A DNA stretch of 64,000 bases from Saccharum officinarum (Eukaryota; Streptophyta; Magnoliopsida; Poales; Poaceae): contig CM036215.1 in the NCBI GenBank assembly GCA_020631735.1, forward strand, positions 10,380,346 to 10,444,345. Direction: 5' to 3'. Of this stretch, positions 33,519 through 46,002 are shown in pieces (within the stretch, counting starts at the first letter, position 1; each line of letters starts with the position of its first letter). The notes beneath the pieces are model-generated. The model was not told where the DNA came from and ran no database searches. It worked only from the letters and a program-made list of their open reading frames with translations. A program made the translations under genes and the position numbers.

Positions 33519-35010
33519 TGTTGACAGTAATTAACTATCATCTTAAACCGTCAACATAAGAGGAATAAATGATAAAAAGGATCACCACAGTAGGTTTAGA
33601 GATTTAAACTAACAAATTCTACGAGTTTTGGTGATTCTGTGTTTTTTAGGGGTTAAGCTGCATAATATAGAACTAATCTCCTTTCAAAGGAAGAAATCGA
33701 AGCAATTGGCCTAATCTCCACGTCACGGATGCAGATAGGGATTCTATAAGACCTAAACCGACTTCACGAGGTGACACGAGCCAACCCACCGCCACGTGGG
33801 GCCGACCGGCCCTCCCCTGCGCCACCTCGGCTCCTTCTCTTGCAAGCTACCTATACCGCCTCTAAGGATGCATCTAAACCCCACGTCAAGGTCGGTTTGA
33901 TCCAAGGGCTGTGGTTCCACGCCCTGGGCTATATAAACAGCCCCTCGGATCTCCTCTCAAGGAATTAGTTGAAGAATTAGATCATCTCTTCCTCATTTGT
34001 GAAGGCAAGGCCAGAAGTTAGGTTTTTCAGAGAGAAAGAGAGTTAGAGTTCTAGTTCAAATTTAGAGTTTAGTCTAGATTGATTCGAGGCAAGCAACTGC
34101 TTGGGATCAGGATCGTTCGTCGGAGACTTGGTAATTTCGTTGTAATCATCATTCGACTTTATGCTACTTCAATATATTTCTATATTTTAACTTTATTTTG
34201 TTCTTGAGATTGTTCTTATTCTACATCTTGATATGAATATGATTAGTAGAGAGTTTATGAATATGTTTGTAGAAAGCTTGATCCAATTCTGGATAGAATT
34301 GAGTGGCTGACATATCGTAGGCGTGGTGCTTAGATTATGCTTGTCTGCGAATGCACTCTATGCTCCGGGCCATGTGGTAGATCGCGGGTGTGACATTCCT
34401 GTTGAGTCCTTTATAGTCCACTACTCGAGTATAGAACTTAGTAGAACGCGGTTACAGGGAAGAGATCATTACTCTGTTCTTGACTTTTCTCTCAGTAATA
34501 TTCCTTATTCATGGATAACATGTTGATTATATCATAGATGATTGTGTATAGCTAGATTTTTTAATAAACTAATTGAATAAGAAATACTTAAGATTTACAT
34601 CTCTAAATTAATCTCCATGACTACTTGACTTGAATAATGTTAACTCCCTCTTATCTCTGGAATACTCATGATTATTATTTACCATTTATCTTATTTGTCT
34701 TACCCCTTTCATGACAAGTGATTAGTTGTTTTGATATTTATTATTGAGTAAGTGCAAATGATTATCTCTACTGTCATTGTACCTATTTATATAGTCCCGT
34801 TTCGATTTTTATTTTCTTGGTAAAATTATAAATAACGATACTTACGAAAACCTGGGTGAAATGCTACAATGAGTGTATTTATCTGTGCGCTTGTGGATAT
34901 ATACTATAATATCTTTATTTAGTTAAATGGCATAAGTATAATACAACCACACTCTTGGTGTCATGTTGGGGATGACAATCTAACACGAGTGACATTAAGA
35001 AGTGTCAACA
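33519..35010 (+). repeat. 3' LTR of element E (copy 2)
   Basis: 1492 bp, TGTTGACAG..GTGTCAACA, TATATAAA at 33930-33937. Followed by GCAAA, the mutated target duplication. Confidence 0.93.
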
Positions 35011-35196
35011 GCAAACTTTATGTAATATATGACGGTGGCTGCTAAACTTGTACAATCTTGGTTTGTATGTTGGTTGGATTTAAATCCTTCGTAGTTTCAC
35101 GGACTACCGGGTTATACGAGCTTAAATTTGCTAAATTATCTGCTTCGGCGGGTGATTTTCTTACTTAATTTTGTATAATTGGTCGGTTCCGTTACA
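35011..35196 (+). repeat. 3' end of LTR D2 (copy 2)
   Basis: Continuation of 24070-26584 after E, ending GGTCGGTTCCGTTACA; same as 5562-5747. Confidence 0.8.
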
Positions 35197-36540
35197 GCTA
35201 CATTTCCATGGTAACTAACTAAATTTGCAAAAAAAAAACCTTCACTGCAGGACGACGAGCGGCAGAGGTGGACGGGCAGGGGCCGGGTGGCGCCCGTAGG
35301 CACACTGGAGTAGGGGGGTGAGCGGGGCTGCTGCAGGGGGGCAGCTGCCACGCGGACCCGTGGCTTGGCAGGCCATCGCCGACCGTGGGTTCCCGTGACT
35401 GCAGGACGACGGGGGCCGGAGACAGTGATGGTGCCCGCCGCGGCTGTACGCGGCGAGGGGGGCGCGGGCGGCCAGGGATGGCCTGAGGACGAGGGGACGG
35501 CGGCGGTGGCACACACGGGCAGGACGGTCAAGGCGGGGACGGCGAGAGCCGACAGGACGGGCAGTGGCGGCGGGACGGCGGCAGCAGCGGCGGTTTTGAC
35601 TTCGGGAACGAATGACAATGACAGAGAAGGAAGAAGATTCGCCGCGGGGTATGGTTTGAAGCTCGGCGCCGAGATCTGTGGCGCCGAGGTTGGCGCCGAG
35701 ATGCCAGCCACGTATGTAGATGCCATAAACGGTGGTAATTTTCTCGGCGCCGTGACCGACGGTGTCCAGACGTGTTACCACCTTCAGGGTCCAAACACTG
35801 ATATAAGTTTTCCAGGGGTCCGAATGAGAATATAGTTCAAAAAAAAAGGCCAAATTACAAAAATTTGGGCCTCCGGATAGCGAGGGAGTAGAAGTAGCCA
35901 GTCGCCGCCATGTCCGGGGGCCCATTTTGCCCCTCTCGCTACCATCAACGTCAAGTCGTGTCGTTTTTTTTTTGAAACTAGGAAGAAACGACGTGTTACG
36001 AGGAGCAAAAGTCGTGTGGCGTACGAGGAAGGATTATCCCGGTACACAGCGCTGATGGAAATTGATGTCTGCCATCCGAATTATTTCGAACTCATAAGTC
36101 ATATCGTTACGGATATTCGTATTCATATCTACTTTTCTACACGTTTCCTATGTATCAGTCGACTGAAATGCTTCGTTTGTTGAGGCGACGGCTCGTCCGT
36201 CTGATCTTGTGCCGTCCCTACTAAAATGATGGAATTCTTCTAGTGTTTTTAAATTGTAATAAAACACTACTACCACTAGTCGTAGCATATAAAAATCTCA
36301 TCAGAAGACATTTAGTAAGAAAAAATTATACTATATTTTGAATGCTAAAACATTAGAAGAATCCCATCTCATTAGAAAAAGTTTAAAATTCTGGTTGTGT
36401 AGACCCGTAACTTGTGCCGGTGACGATGTATTCTTTGTATTGGCCCGCTTTACCTATCAGATCTTTATCCAAACACGCTGGCTGTAGCAGGACACGGGAT
36501 TTATCAGCTCCCTCGTTTTCTCCCTCGTCTAATTTTTTCA
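35197..36540. other. Intergenic host DNA with GC-rich block (copy 2)
   Basis: Counterpart of 5748-7089. A few substitutions and homopolymer changes were noticed (for example a T run near 35965). No gene is supported. Confidence 0.5.
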
Positions 36541-37139
36541 ATCATCTTGTAATTTGTCCTCTTGTGATTTGTTAATTGTTTTTGTGTTACAACATAATTT
36601 TTTGTCCTTGTTGTCTAACTATAGAAAAAAAATTGTGAATTGTGAATTGTCTTTGTGTTAATATATATTAGATTTGTCAGGTTTGTGATTTTGTCTATCG
36701 AGTTTTTTATTCTCGGATCCAAAAATTGTAGATTATACCAACAAAAATTGCAATAAGCTAAAGCTACAATTTTAACATAAAATATATGTAATATTCATCG
36801 CCAGAAAGGAACCTACATTTTAGGCATGAATTTTAGCAACTCCTATTTTTGGGATTTGCTAAAATTCACGTGACTGAATTTTAGTTTCCTTTCAAGTGAT
36901 GGTTATTGCATATATTTTATACAAAAATTGTAGATTTCGTTTGTTGCAATTTCTGTAAGCGCAACCTGCAATTTTTGGAACCGAGAACAAAACCACAAAC
37001 CAAACAAAATCTGATTTGTGTTGGCACGAAGACCATTAACAATTTACAATTGTTTTCTATAGAAAGACAAGGACAAAATTTGATATGTTATGCCAAAGAT
37101 AAATAACAAATCACAAAAGTAACAATTTACTTGTATTAG
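36540..37139. repeat. Long fold-back element, copy 2
   Basis: Counterpart of 7090-7690, with the same ~300-bp inverted arms around ~36840-36850. Confidence 0.7.
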
Positions 37140-38046
37140 TTAGATGTATAAGTGTGTTGCCTGAAATCATTTTAAAATTTAGGCACCTGAAATATAGGAA
37201 AAGTGTAGGAATATATACTTCGAGTTCAATCACATTTTTCAGATATCGAAAAATTTCTTAGATATCAAATACAAATCCGGATACCTCTGCCCTGAGATCG
37301 ACTACGGATACAATATGCTTGATATATCCAACTATTATCCGGTTAAAAATTTTATTTGTTTCATTAGCAACAAACATACCTACCTTTAAAATTTTTAAAA
37401 GGAGTCAAGTGTCATATATCCATGCGCTTTTTTTATCTTATTGTTAGTCTAGCATCCGACTTCTTGTTTGCACAGGCGAGGTGCGATTATTTCTCCTCCC
37501 TCAACGAGCACAGGTTGCAGACGAGCAGCGCTGCTGCTGTAGTCTGTAGCCCATGCCACCATGCACCATACATCTTTGCTAATTGGGCCGGCCCAGGTTT
37601 AGTTAGTTTTTTTTTTCTAATAGCTAGGTACATCAACACGTTACAAGCACTCTGGAATACACTGTATATATCTAGAAACTGATTTTCAACTAAATTGTAC
37701 CCAAGCTATGAATAGCTTCAGATCTCAAAACCAAACCTGTATGACGCTTTGTATGGATGATCGCAAAGGCAAATACTCGGCAAACAGCCTAAGAACAAAT
37801 GCTCAACGAACAACGGCCAACATTCCTGCAGGCAAAGTTAAGAAACTTTTTCTTTCTTATGTCTTCCCTCCTCTTCTTTCTGCCACCGAAGAATAAGGAA
37901 GACTGATCTGAAACTTCTCCCTAGTCCTTCATCGTGGCCAGATCTAACCATAACAAAACGGAGAAGAAACCGGAGAAAATTATTTTACGGCGGCGACATC
38001 ATTTCTGCCTTGATGTCGCTGTCCGAAAATAAAAATCTCCATATTG
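37140..38046. other. Host intergenic DNA (copy 2)
   Basis: Counterpart of 7691-8597; nothing recognised. Confidence 0.5.
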
Positions 38047-38292
38047 TCATGCCGATGAAGTTGCTGATGTCGTAGTTATCGCCCTCATCTTCAACAGTGC
38101 CGCCATGGAGAAAACTATTTCACCCTGCCCCTTGCCGTCGCTGCAGAGGAAGAGGAGATAAATCCCTGTTGGGAGATAGTCCTTCGCGTGTACCTTCACC
38201 CGGACGGACAAAGGTACCTTCGCAATAACGAAGGTACCTTCACCGAGGTATGAAGGGAAAGCTAGGGAGCTAGTCTTACATAGGAGAATCAA
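38047..38292 (-). CDS. Small uncertain ORF downstream of a minus-strand TATA box (copy 2)
   Basis: Identical in translation to the frame at 8598-8843. The TATA box is at 38332-38339 and the hairpin at 38211-38240. No domain is known; it may be part of an LTR-like element together with the minisatellite. Confidence 0.25.
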   Translation of the reverse strand: MILLCKTSSLAFPSYLGEGTFVIAKVPLSVRVKVHAKDYLPTGIYLLFLCSDGKGQGEIVFSMAALLKMRAITTTSATSSA

Positions 38293-38331
38293 GTGGGAAG
38301 AGAGAGCCCTTTCCCCTTTGTCCTTAGGTTC

Positions 38332-38339
38332 TATTTATA
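38332..38339 (-). promoter_or_regulatory. Minus-strand TATA box (copy 2)
   Basis: TATAAATA on the minus strand, same context as 8883-8890. Confidence 0.5.
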
Positions 38340-39228
38340 GGGGAGGTGGAGAGATGTATCTTTCTCCCCACCCCCTTTTGGTTCATGAATCTACATAAAG
38401 GTCCTCAAACCTACTAGGCACTAGGCCTTTTTACATGGAGGGGGTAGGCACAGCCGCCCCTACCCCCCACAGTAGCCCCTTAGCCACTAGGTTTTGGTGG
38501 TATAACAAAACCTAGTCGCTACAATAATAGGAAAAGGCCCAAGAGTAAAATTCCCTAGTGAATCGTAGGCTTCGGTGGGTGTCATCATAGCAAGAAGCGC
38601 TTCGGCGGCGAGGGTCGGAGGCCATGACATGACGATGATGACTTGTTGCGGAGGTCAACAATTTATTAGCTCCTTGACTCAGCTGTCGTGAGTGTCTCCA
38701 CCATATCGGGAGTAGCTCTCCGTAGCTGAAGTAGTCACAGTAGCGCAAGCAGTCGTTCTATCGGTTGCAGTTGCTGGATGTAGATGGACACGGGAGTTGC
38801 CACTAAAGGTCGATGATGACACATTTGTCGAGGTGGACATGGATGGAGTAGTTGTCGTAGCCGACGGGGATTGCCTCCTTCGGCTCATGAGCAGCGAGCA
38901 AGACATGTCCTCTGGGTTGAATTGGTCCCCCAATGCACCTCCTTAGCCCCTCTTGTCTAGTGCTTATGAGCAGGCAGGGGCTTCGTGTCAACGGTGTTGA
39001 TGAACTTTGGGGGAAGTTCTCCACTTTAGCCGAGGGTGACAATGGGGTGAAGTTGAAGTCGTCATTGAAAGTAGTTGATGCTGATGATAATGGTGGGCCC
39101 TTGTTCCGAAGGTAGACTAGCAGAGCCAAAGTTGATGTCAAAGCAGACAAGTGAGGCGATGGTGATGTAGATGGTGCCGATGGTGCCGAAGGCGGGTGCG
39201 GATCTTCAACCCAAATGAGAGGTCGAGG

Positions 39229-41559
39229 CGCTGATGAAGTATTGGTGAGAGTGAGGTCAATATCACCGAGGTCGATGGAGAGCCCCTTGCCAAAGTGTTG
39301 GTACCACTGAGGTTGGATGGCGAGCCTCGAAGTGTTGACAAGGGTGCGGTTGATGCCGCCGAGGTCAACAGCGAGCCCCTTAGAAAAGTGTGGCTAAGGT
39401 GCGGTCAATGTTGCTGAGGTCGGTGGTGATCCCCTTGCCGAAGTGTTGGCACCACCGGGGTCGATGGCGAGCCCCTTGCCGAAGTGTTGGCGAGGGTGCA
39501 GTTGAAGTCACAGAGGTTGAAGGCGAGCCCTTCGTGAAGTGTGGCGAAGGTGCGGTCGATGTCGCACGAGGTCGATGGTGAGCCCCTTAACGAAGTGTTG
39601 GCACCACTGGGGTTGATGGCAAGCCCTTGCCAAAGTGTGGGCAAGGGTGCGGTCGAAGTCGCCGAGGTTGAAGGCGAGACGCTTGCCGAAGTGTTGGCGA
39701 GGCTGCGGTTGATGTCGCCAAAGTTGACAGCGAGCCCCTTGCTGAAGTGTTGGCATCACCAGGGTCGATGGCGAGCCCCTTGCCGAAGTGTTAGCGAGGG
39801 TGCAGTCGAAGTCACCGAGGTTGAAGGCGAGCCCTTAGCGAAGTGTGGCGAAGGTGCAGTCGATGTCGCTGAGGTCGATGGTGAGCCCCTTGCCAAAGTG
39901 TTGGCACTGCCGGGGTCGATGGCGAGGGTTCCTTCTCCAGACTTCTCTAGAATGTTAGAGAAGATATGTTGATGTTGCTTCTCCAGATTGTTGGAGAAGG
40001 TATCCTTGATGTCGAAGTCATTGAGGTACCTTCTCTAGAATTTTGGAGAGGGTATCGTTGATGACGATGATGAAGGTTTCTTCTCCATATTGTTGGAGAA
40101 GGTATCCTTGATGTCGAAGTCATTGAGGTACCTTCTCTAGAATTTTGGAGAGGGTATCGTTGATGACGATGATGAAGGTTTCTTCTCCATATTGTTGGAG
40201 AAGGTATCGTTGATGTCAAAGATGAAGGTACTTTCTACAGATTGTTGGAGAAGGTTATGTTGATGTCGTTGTGACGAAGGTACGTCAAGATTGATGACAA
40301 GGGTACCTTCTCTAAAATATTTGGAGAAGGTATTGTTGGTGTTGACTTGGTTGACGACGAAGGTACACCGAGGTTGATTATGAAGGTAGGTATTGTTGGT
40401 TTTGTCTTGGTTGACGACGAAGGTACGCCGAGGTTGATGACGAAGGTACCTTCTCCAAAATATTTGCAGAGGGTATTGTTGTGGTTGTCTTGGTTGATGG
40501 CGAAGGTATGCCGAGGTTGATGACGAAGGTACCTTCTCCAAAATATTTGGAGAGGGTATTGTTGTGGTTGTCTTGGTTGACGACGAAGGTACACTGAGGT
40601 TGATGAGGAAGGTATGTTCTCTAAAATATTTGGAGAAGGTATAGTTGGTGTTGTCTTGGTTGATGACAAAGGTACCTTCTCCAAAATATTTGGAGAGGGT
40701 ATTGTTGGGGTTGTCTTGGTTGATGACGAAGGTTCCTTCTCCAGAATGTTGGAGAGGGTTCACTGAAGTCGCCTAAGTCATTGACGAGGGTTCCTTCTCT
40801 AGAATGTTGGAGAAGGTTCATTGAAGTCGCCTGAGTCATTGACAAGGGTTCCTTCTCCAGAATGTTAGAGAAGGTTCGTTGAAGTTGTCGGAGTCGATGA
40901 CGAAGGTTCCTTCTCAAGAATGTTGGAGAAGGTTCGTAGAAGTCGCCTGAGTCATTGATGAAGGTTCCTTCTCCAGAATGTTGGAGAAGGTTCGTGAAGT
41001 CACCGGAGTCGATGACGAAGGTTCCTTCTCCAAAATGCTGGAGAAGGTTCGTTGAAGTCGCCTGAGTCATTGACGAGGGTTCCTTCTCCAGAATGTTAAA
41101 GAAGGTTTGAAGTCACTGGAGTCAATTACGAATGTTCCTTCTTCAAATTGCTGGAGAAGGTTCGTTGAAGTCGCCGGACTTGATGACGAAGGTTCCTTCT
41201 CCAGACTGTTGGAGAAGGTTCGTTGAAGTCGATGGAGTCGATGATGAAGGTTCTTTCTCCAAAATGCTAGAGAAGGTTCGTTGAAGTCGCCTGAGTCATT
41301 GATGAAGGTTCCTTCTCCAGAATGGTGGAGAAGGTTTGAAGTCGCTGGAGTCGATGACGAAGGTTACTTTTCCAAAATGCTTAGAAGGTTCATTGAAATC
41401 GCCGGAGTCGATGACGAAGGTTCGGAGAAGGTTCGTTGAAGTCGCTGGAGTCGATGATGAAGGTTCCTTCTCCAAAATGCTGAAGAAGGCTCGTTGAAGT
41501 CACTAGAGTCGTTGACGAATGTTCCTTCTCCAGAAAGTTTGGAGAGTGTTCATCGAAGT
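39229..41559. repeat. Minisatellite of ~57-58-bp hairpin units (copy 2)
   Basis: Same three-block structure and unit number as 9780-12110, with only scattered substitutions. Tandem arrays change unit number quickly, so equal lengths mean the two copies separated very recently or are alleles. Confidence 0.9.
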
Positions 41560-41766
41560 CGCCTAAACACTCAAAACATAACACGTCAGGTAGCTAATTG
41601 GTCATTCTTAACGAGTACGATAGTGTAATAATAACTTAATTAAACTACCAGTGCATGCTGCTACTCAACAAGTCAAAATGGAACCAGATAATTCAAGCTA
41701 CAAACGCAGCACATATCACAAGACCTCAGCAAGCCGCAGAGTATAGGTTACTTCAGCCATCTCAAA

Positions 41767-44700
41767 CTAGCAATGATATGGAGATCGTATACGACTAATA
41801 AAGCATTTTTTAACTCCCCTTGTGTAATAGTATTTCTTCCTGCCGCGAGATTTGGGTTCAGAGACGAACCCATCATCATCAGATTTATCCTCGTCCACAA
41901 AGTAAGGATGGCGCCAGTGTGGCCTAGGCACAGGTCACCTGTAGTTCAATTGAATAAAATAGTTTATATGTCCAGACTTAACTCCATCTTAATATTATTT
42001 TCAACATTCATCTGAATAGCTACCTGTTTAACACATTCTCATCTCCAACTACTTCCCAGAAAGGTGCACCAGAGGGATGCCTATAGCCAACTTCACCAGG
42101 TTTACTGTCAGACATACCAACAAAAGTTTTATAGTTCACCCGACCTGCTTCAGCAAGTTTCTTTAAATGTGACGGGAAAACAACGTATGTGATGTGCACT
42201 TGGATACCTCTTTGTATCAAACCAACTTAGAATTGTCGAAATGTCCTCCCATGCTAGATAAGGGGTTCCTATTCTCTTATCATAGAAGTTCATGCCAACA
42301 ACATCCCCATCAAGATTAACAAGTGGGCCTCCAATCCCAGCCTAGCAAGGTGACATGGGCAAGTTCTTATTTCTATTCCAAGGTATTGCTAGCAGCCAAC
42401 TCATTCTAATAGAACTATATACTTTCTCTGTTCAGGCGTATTTTGACTGTTCAATTTCGAGCCTTGACCAATTTCATCAATCCAATAATATTTAGGTTTT
42501 CTAAAAAAAATGATACAGTACATTCATATTCCAAGGTACTTTCTGATGACCATGATTTTGTAGCTGCAAACAAAATAATGTCGGGAAATTTGTTCCATAT
42601 TTGAAACAAAATATATAATTGCGAAAATATATTTTTATGTAAAAAACAATATACTTTTAGTTTTTGCAATTATGAAAACATTAAACCATACACAATATTT
42701 ACTCCAAATCTAAAATAGACAAACTGAATTCTGCACTTTAATCATTTTTTTTAAAGGGATCCTCCACTTATAACACTCTTATAAGTGCCTAAACTAATGG
42801 AAAGGCCATATAGGTACCTGAATTTTGTTTTCGAGCTTTATAGGTAAGTTCAAATAAAAAAGGACCATGAAAGGAAGATGGATTTTTTGGGGGCCTCATA
42901 GGTAATTTTCTCAACAAAATAATGTCCAGGAAATTTAGGGTTGGAGCTCACTGTTCCATATTTGAATTGTGCCTAACTGAAGAAAAACATAGCGAGTATT
43001 TACTATCAACATAAAAAAATTTAGGCAATATACAAAAAATACAGGATTACCTTAGTGATTTTACATGTGGAATGCCTGAGGACATTGCAATCGAGTGTGC
43101 CTGTCCAGCCAACCATTTCCCCACTGGTAGCCATTAATTCGCATGATTCGAAGCAACGCCCTACGGCTGCTACTTCAAAAAAAATCGGTCGCAACCACAG
43201 TATTTAATGGATGACATGCACAGTAATCCTTGACACTGATTAGAGCAACATTAGAATGTAGATTATAATTCTGTAATGTCCCTTCTATGCGTCGGTTGTG
43301 TGGAAGCAACATTTCAATCTGCAAATAATATAATGATGAAACTAAAGCAGCGCCTAAGAAGAACAGGAATCATAGAACAATGAGCACCACCAACCCTCAA
43401 GTTTTCAACAATCTTGTTCTCATCATCAGAATTTCTAACCAAGCTCGCTGATGTCAAAATAGTCTTACATTCATTCTGTTCAATAAAAAAAACCCGAGCA
43501 CGCAAAAAACCTTTTTTCTCCTGTGTTGATTCTGGTTATCAGATAAGTAGTTGTAATCAAAACAGAGATGAAATAGAAAATGGGGCATCACTGTAAATCA
43601 CCATTGAATGAAGCCAGTGCGACAACATTGCGATCTATGTTAGAAGCTCTTCTACTCAATTTGCTCCAGACACCAGACACCTTGATCACGTTGACCCTGT
43701 AAGTCACCAAAAATCTCTTCAAAAGTATTAACCAAAATCATGCCAGCTGGAGAAAACACACATTGTAGAATAGTTGTTAGTGGTACAGGATAGATGTAAA
43801 AGATCAGCAAATAATTTAGAAGCACTGACTCACTTCCTAACATGGCTGATGGTAACTTAGGGTAACCCATGGAGTTCAGATCTAACAGGTCCTTCTTGAA
43901 ATAATATCCTTGTACTGGTGCAACAAAGTCAAGTGGTCAGCACTGACATATACTAATACTATGCAACAAAAGTAAATTCTGCACATAATGATCAGCACGT
44001 AACATTAGGAATATTATGATAACAGCCTGAGCAACAATAAGTCATTGTGAATGTAGTGTACATATGTTAACTGATAATAAGCACTAACAATATGAGTACA
44101 AGTGAAAGGCGTAGACTAGTTAAAATAAAAATGTCAATCGCAAATTTGCACAGCTTTGAAAAAGGTACCATTACAAACTGCAACAATTAGCATGAGACCA
44201 CAATGTTAAGCAGTCTCAAGGAGTACCTGTGTGCCGATAGGTGACAGATTTCTCACCCATGGGTCTTGCTCCAAACCTGCAGGGGAACAAAAAAAATGAC
44301 TAGTTACTAATTACCCAAAAGTGAAATGGGTCAAACCAGTGCAATAATGGTGCCAAAACATACATGGGCAGAATCATAGGGAAGGAACAAAATAGAGAAA
44401 TGAGGACCTGAAGTCCAGTGGAAAATCTTTCATTAAAGCATTATCATAATGCTCTCTAGTGTGCACATTCAAATAAGACGAACATAGAGTTTTCAACATT
44501 TGCACAAGAAATATGACTAATAATCTAGTACAAGACAACTGTGAATCTGTGATACACGCACGCCAAAGGCCGGCAAATGATTTGGTTCAAGTGGCAAAGA
44601 AACAAGTTAATATTGAAAGTAAACATTGAGAAACTGCAAAGCACAGATGCCAAATAGGCTAAGCAACAGCAGCTAATGATCCAGATTATACATACGTCTG

Positions 44701-45460
44701 GCACACATAAGCTCTTGCGAGAAGAGCTAAGGTAGAGTAGAGAAGGTGAGTAAACTAATCAAGGCATACATCGATAGACATACCTGAAAACCTTCGACAT
44801 TTGCTGGGATGTCCAGCAATGCTCCAGATGCTTGAGAATTGTGTCCCATGGTTTGAAAATGGCTCTTCTCGTAGTCAAAAACAGGTTCATGCCAACAACG
44901 TGATCGGCAAAAAGAACCGGACCACCTTCCCAAGCCTAATAACACAATAAAGGTTACATGCAACAAGGGGTACATATTGAACAAAATAATGAATCATTTT
45001 AAATTTATATTGCCTCCAACCTCCATGCATACAGAAATAGAATAATATGCAAGTGTACCTCTGAGATTTTATTACAGTCAAGATCTTCATCATCCTCATA
45101 CACCCCTAAATCACCGTTCAATTCCACACTTTTGTCCATTATTTCACCAGAGACGCCACGCCCTACAGCTACTAATACCTCACCATGGGGAAGAATTTCC
45201 GGTGCACGTTGAAAAGGTCCAACCCGAACGTCAAGGTAGCAAGAGACAGAGACAACAGCAAAGTTGCCATCTAAATCATATTCATCCATACGCCCCCCGT
45301 ATACTTTATTGTTGTTGCCTTCGTGGCGCACTTCAATCTACAAAACGATATGGCAAGAAATGAGCACACAATGGTCAGAAGTAAACAAATGATTACTGGA
45401 CGATGATTGTCAGCGCCAACCTTTAATTCATTGCGGTCTCTGTTTGCACCATTTAGAGCT
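41767..45460 (-). pseudogene. Trypsin-fold pseudoprotease gene, two-domain, 5' end cut by element A (copy 2)
   Basis: Extends the copy-1 fragment upstream. Additional minus-strand exons: 45421-45460 (interrupted by A), 45059-45337 (YDLDGNFAVVSVSCYLD; APEILPHGEVLVAVGR), 44784-44935 (AWEGGPVLFADHVVGMN), 44227-44276, 43834-43914 (GYYFKKDLLDLNSMGYPKLP), and from 43746 (GMILVNTFEEIFGDLQ). They join in phase with GT/AG introns. Two trypsin-fold units therefore lie in tandem. The first has EGGP where the catalytic Ser motif should be, the second GIGGP. The second also lacks the His and Asp positions. Lesions shared with copy 1 are a 7-bp tandem duplication in CCAGACACCAGACAC (~43670), two T8-run frameshifts and TGG to TGA in the last exon. 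Family membership is from recalled similarity to grass HtrA/trypsin-like proteins. Confidence 0.8.
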
Positions 45461-45994
45461 TGTAACACCCTAAAATTTTAGGATATTAAAAAGTAGGTAA
45501 AAATGATTTTTATACAATTTTGTGACCATGCAAATTTAGAGTAATAATAATTTTTATTAACCTAAAATCAAATATAAGGGTAGAAACATGTTTGTGCACT
45601 CATGTTGTTGCATTTGAATTTTTGTAATGAGTGGTTTGATTCAAATTCAAATTTGGATTCAAAATTATTTTGGAAATGCTTTGTAATATTTGAAAAGGAA
45701 AAAAGAAAAAGAAAATTTCCTTTCTTCTCGCTTTCGGGCCGGTAGCCCACTTCTTCACCGCGGCCCGTTACTCCCGCGCGCGCGTCGTTCCCCGCCTTGG
45801 GCCGAACCCGGCCGCTAGCCCAGCTCGCGAGCGGCAGCGCTTTCCTTCTCTGTGGCGTCGCTGACAGCAGGGCCCCGCGTGTCAGGCCATCTTCTTCCTC
45901 CCCAAGCCGCCGTCGGATTTTCTCTTTCCAAAAATACCGACGTCGAATCCTTCCTTCCAATCTCCCCTTTCCTTCCTTGGAATCATCTTTGGAC

Positions 45995-46002
45995 TATAAA
46001 AA
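45995..46002 (+). promoter_or_regulatory. LTR TATA box of element A
   Basis: GGACTATAAAAACCGAG context; the same box is at 55494-55501 (minus strand) in B. Confidence 0.65.

Larger units (their letters stand above)
26585..35010 (+). mobile_element. Complete non-autonomous Tat/Athila-like element E (8426 bp)
   Basis: 5' LTR 26585-28080, tRNA-Asp-type PBS 28089-28106, degenerate gag and protease 28363-30395, internal TATA box 30945, broken second ORF 31383-31875, PPT 33505-33518, 3' LTR 33519-35010, 5-bp target duplication. There is no RT, RNase H or integrase. The element sits in the D2 LTR. The two LTRs differ at many positions, so the insertion is not recent, while the partial copy at 1-5561 is nearly identical. 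Confidence 0.92.
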
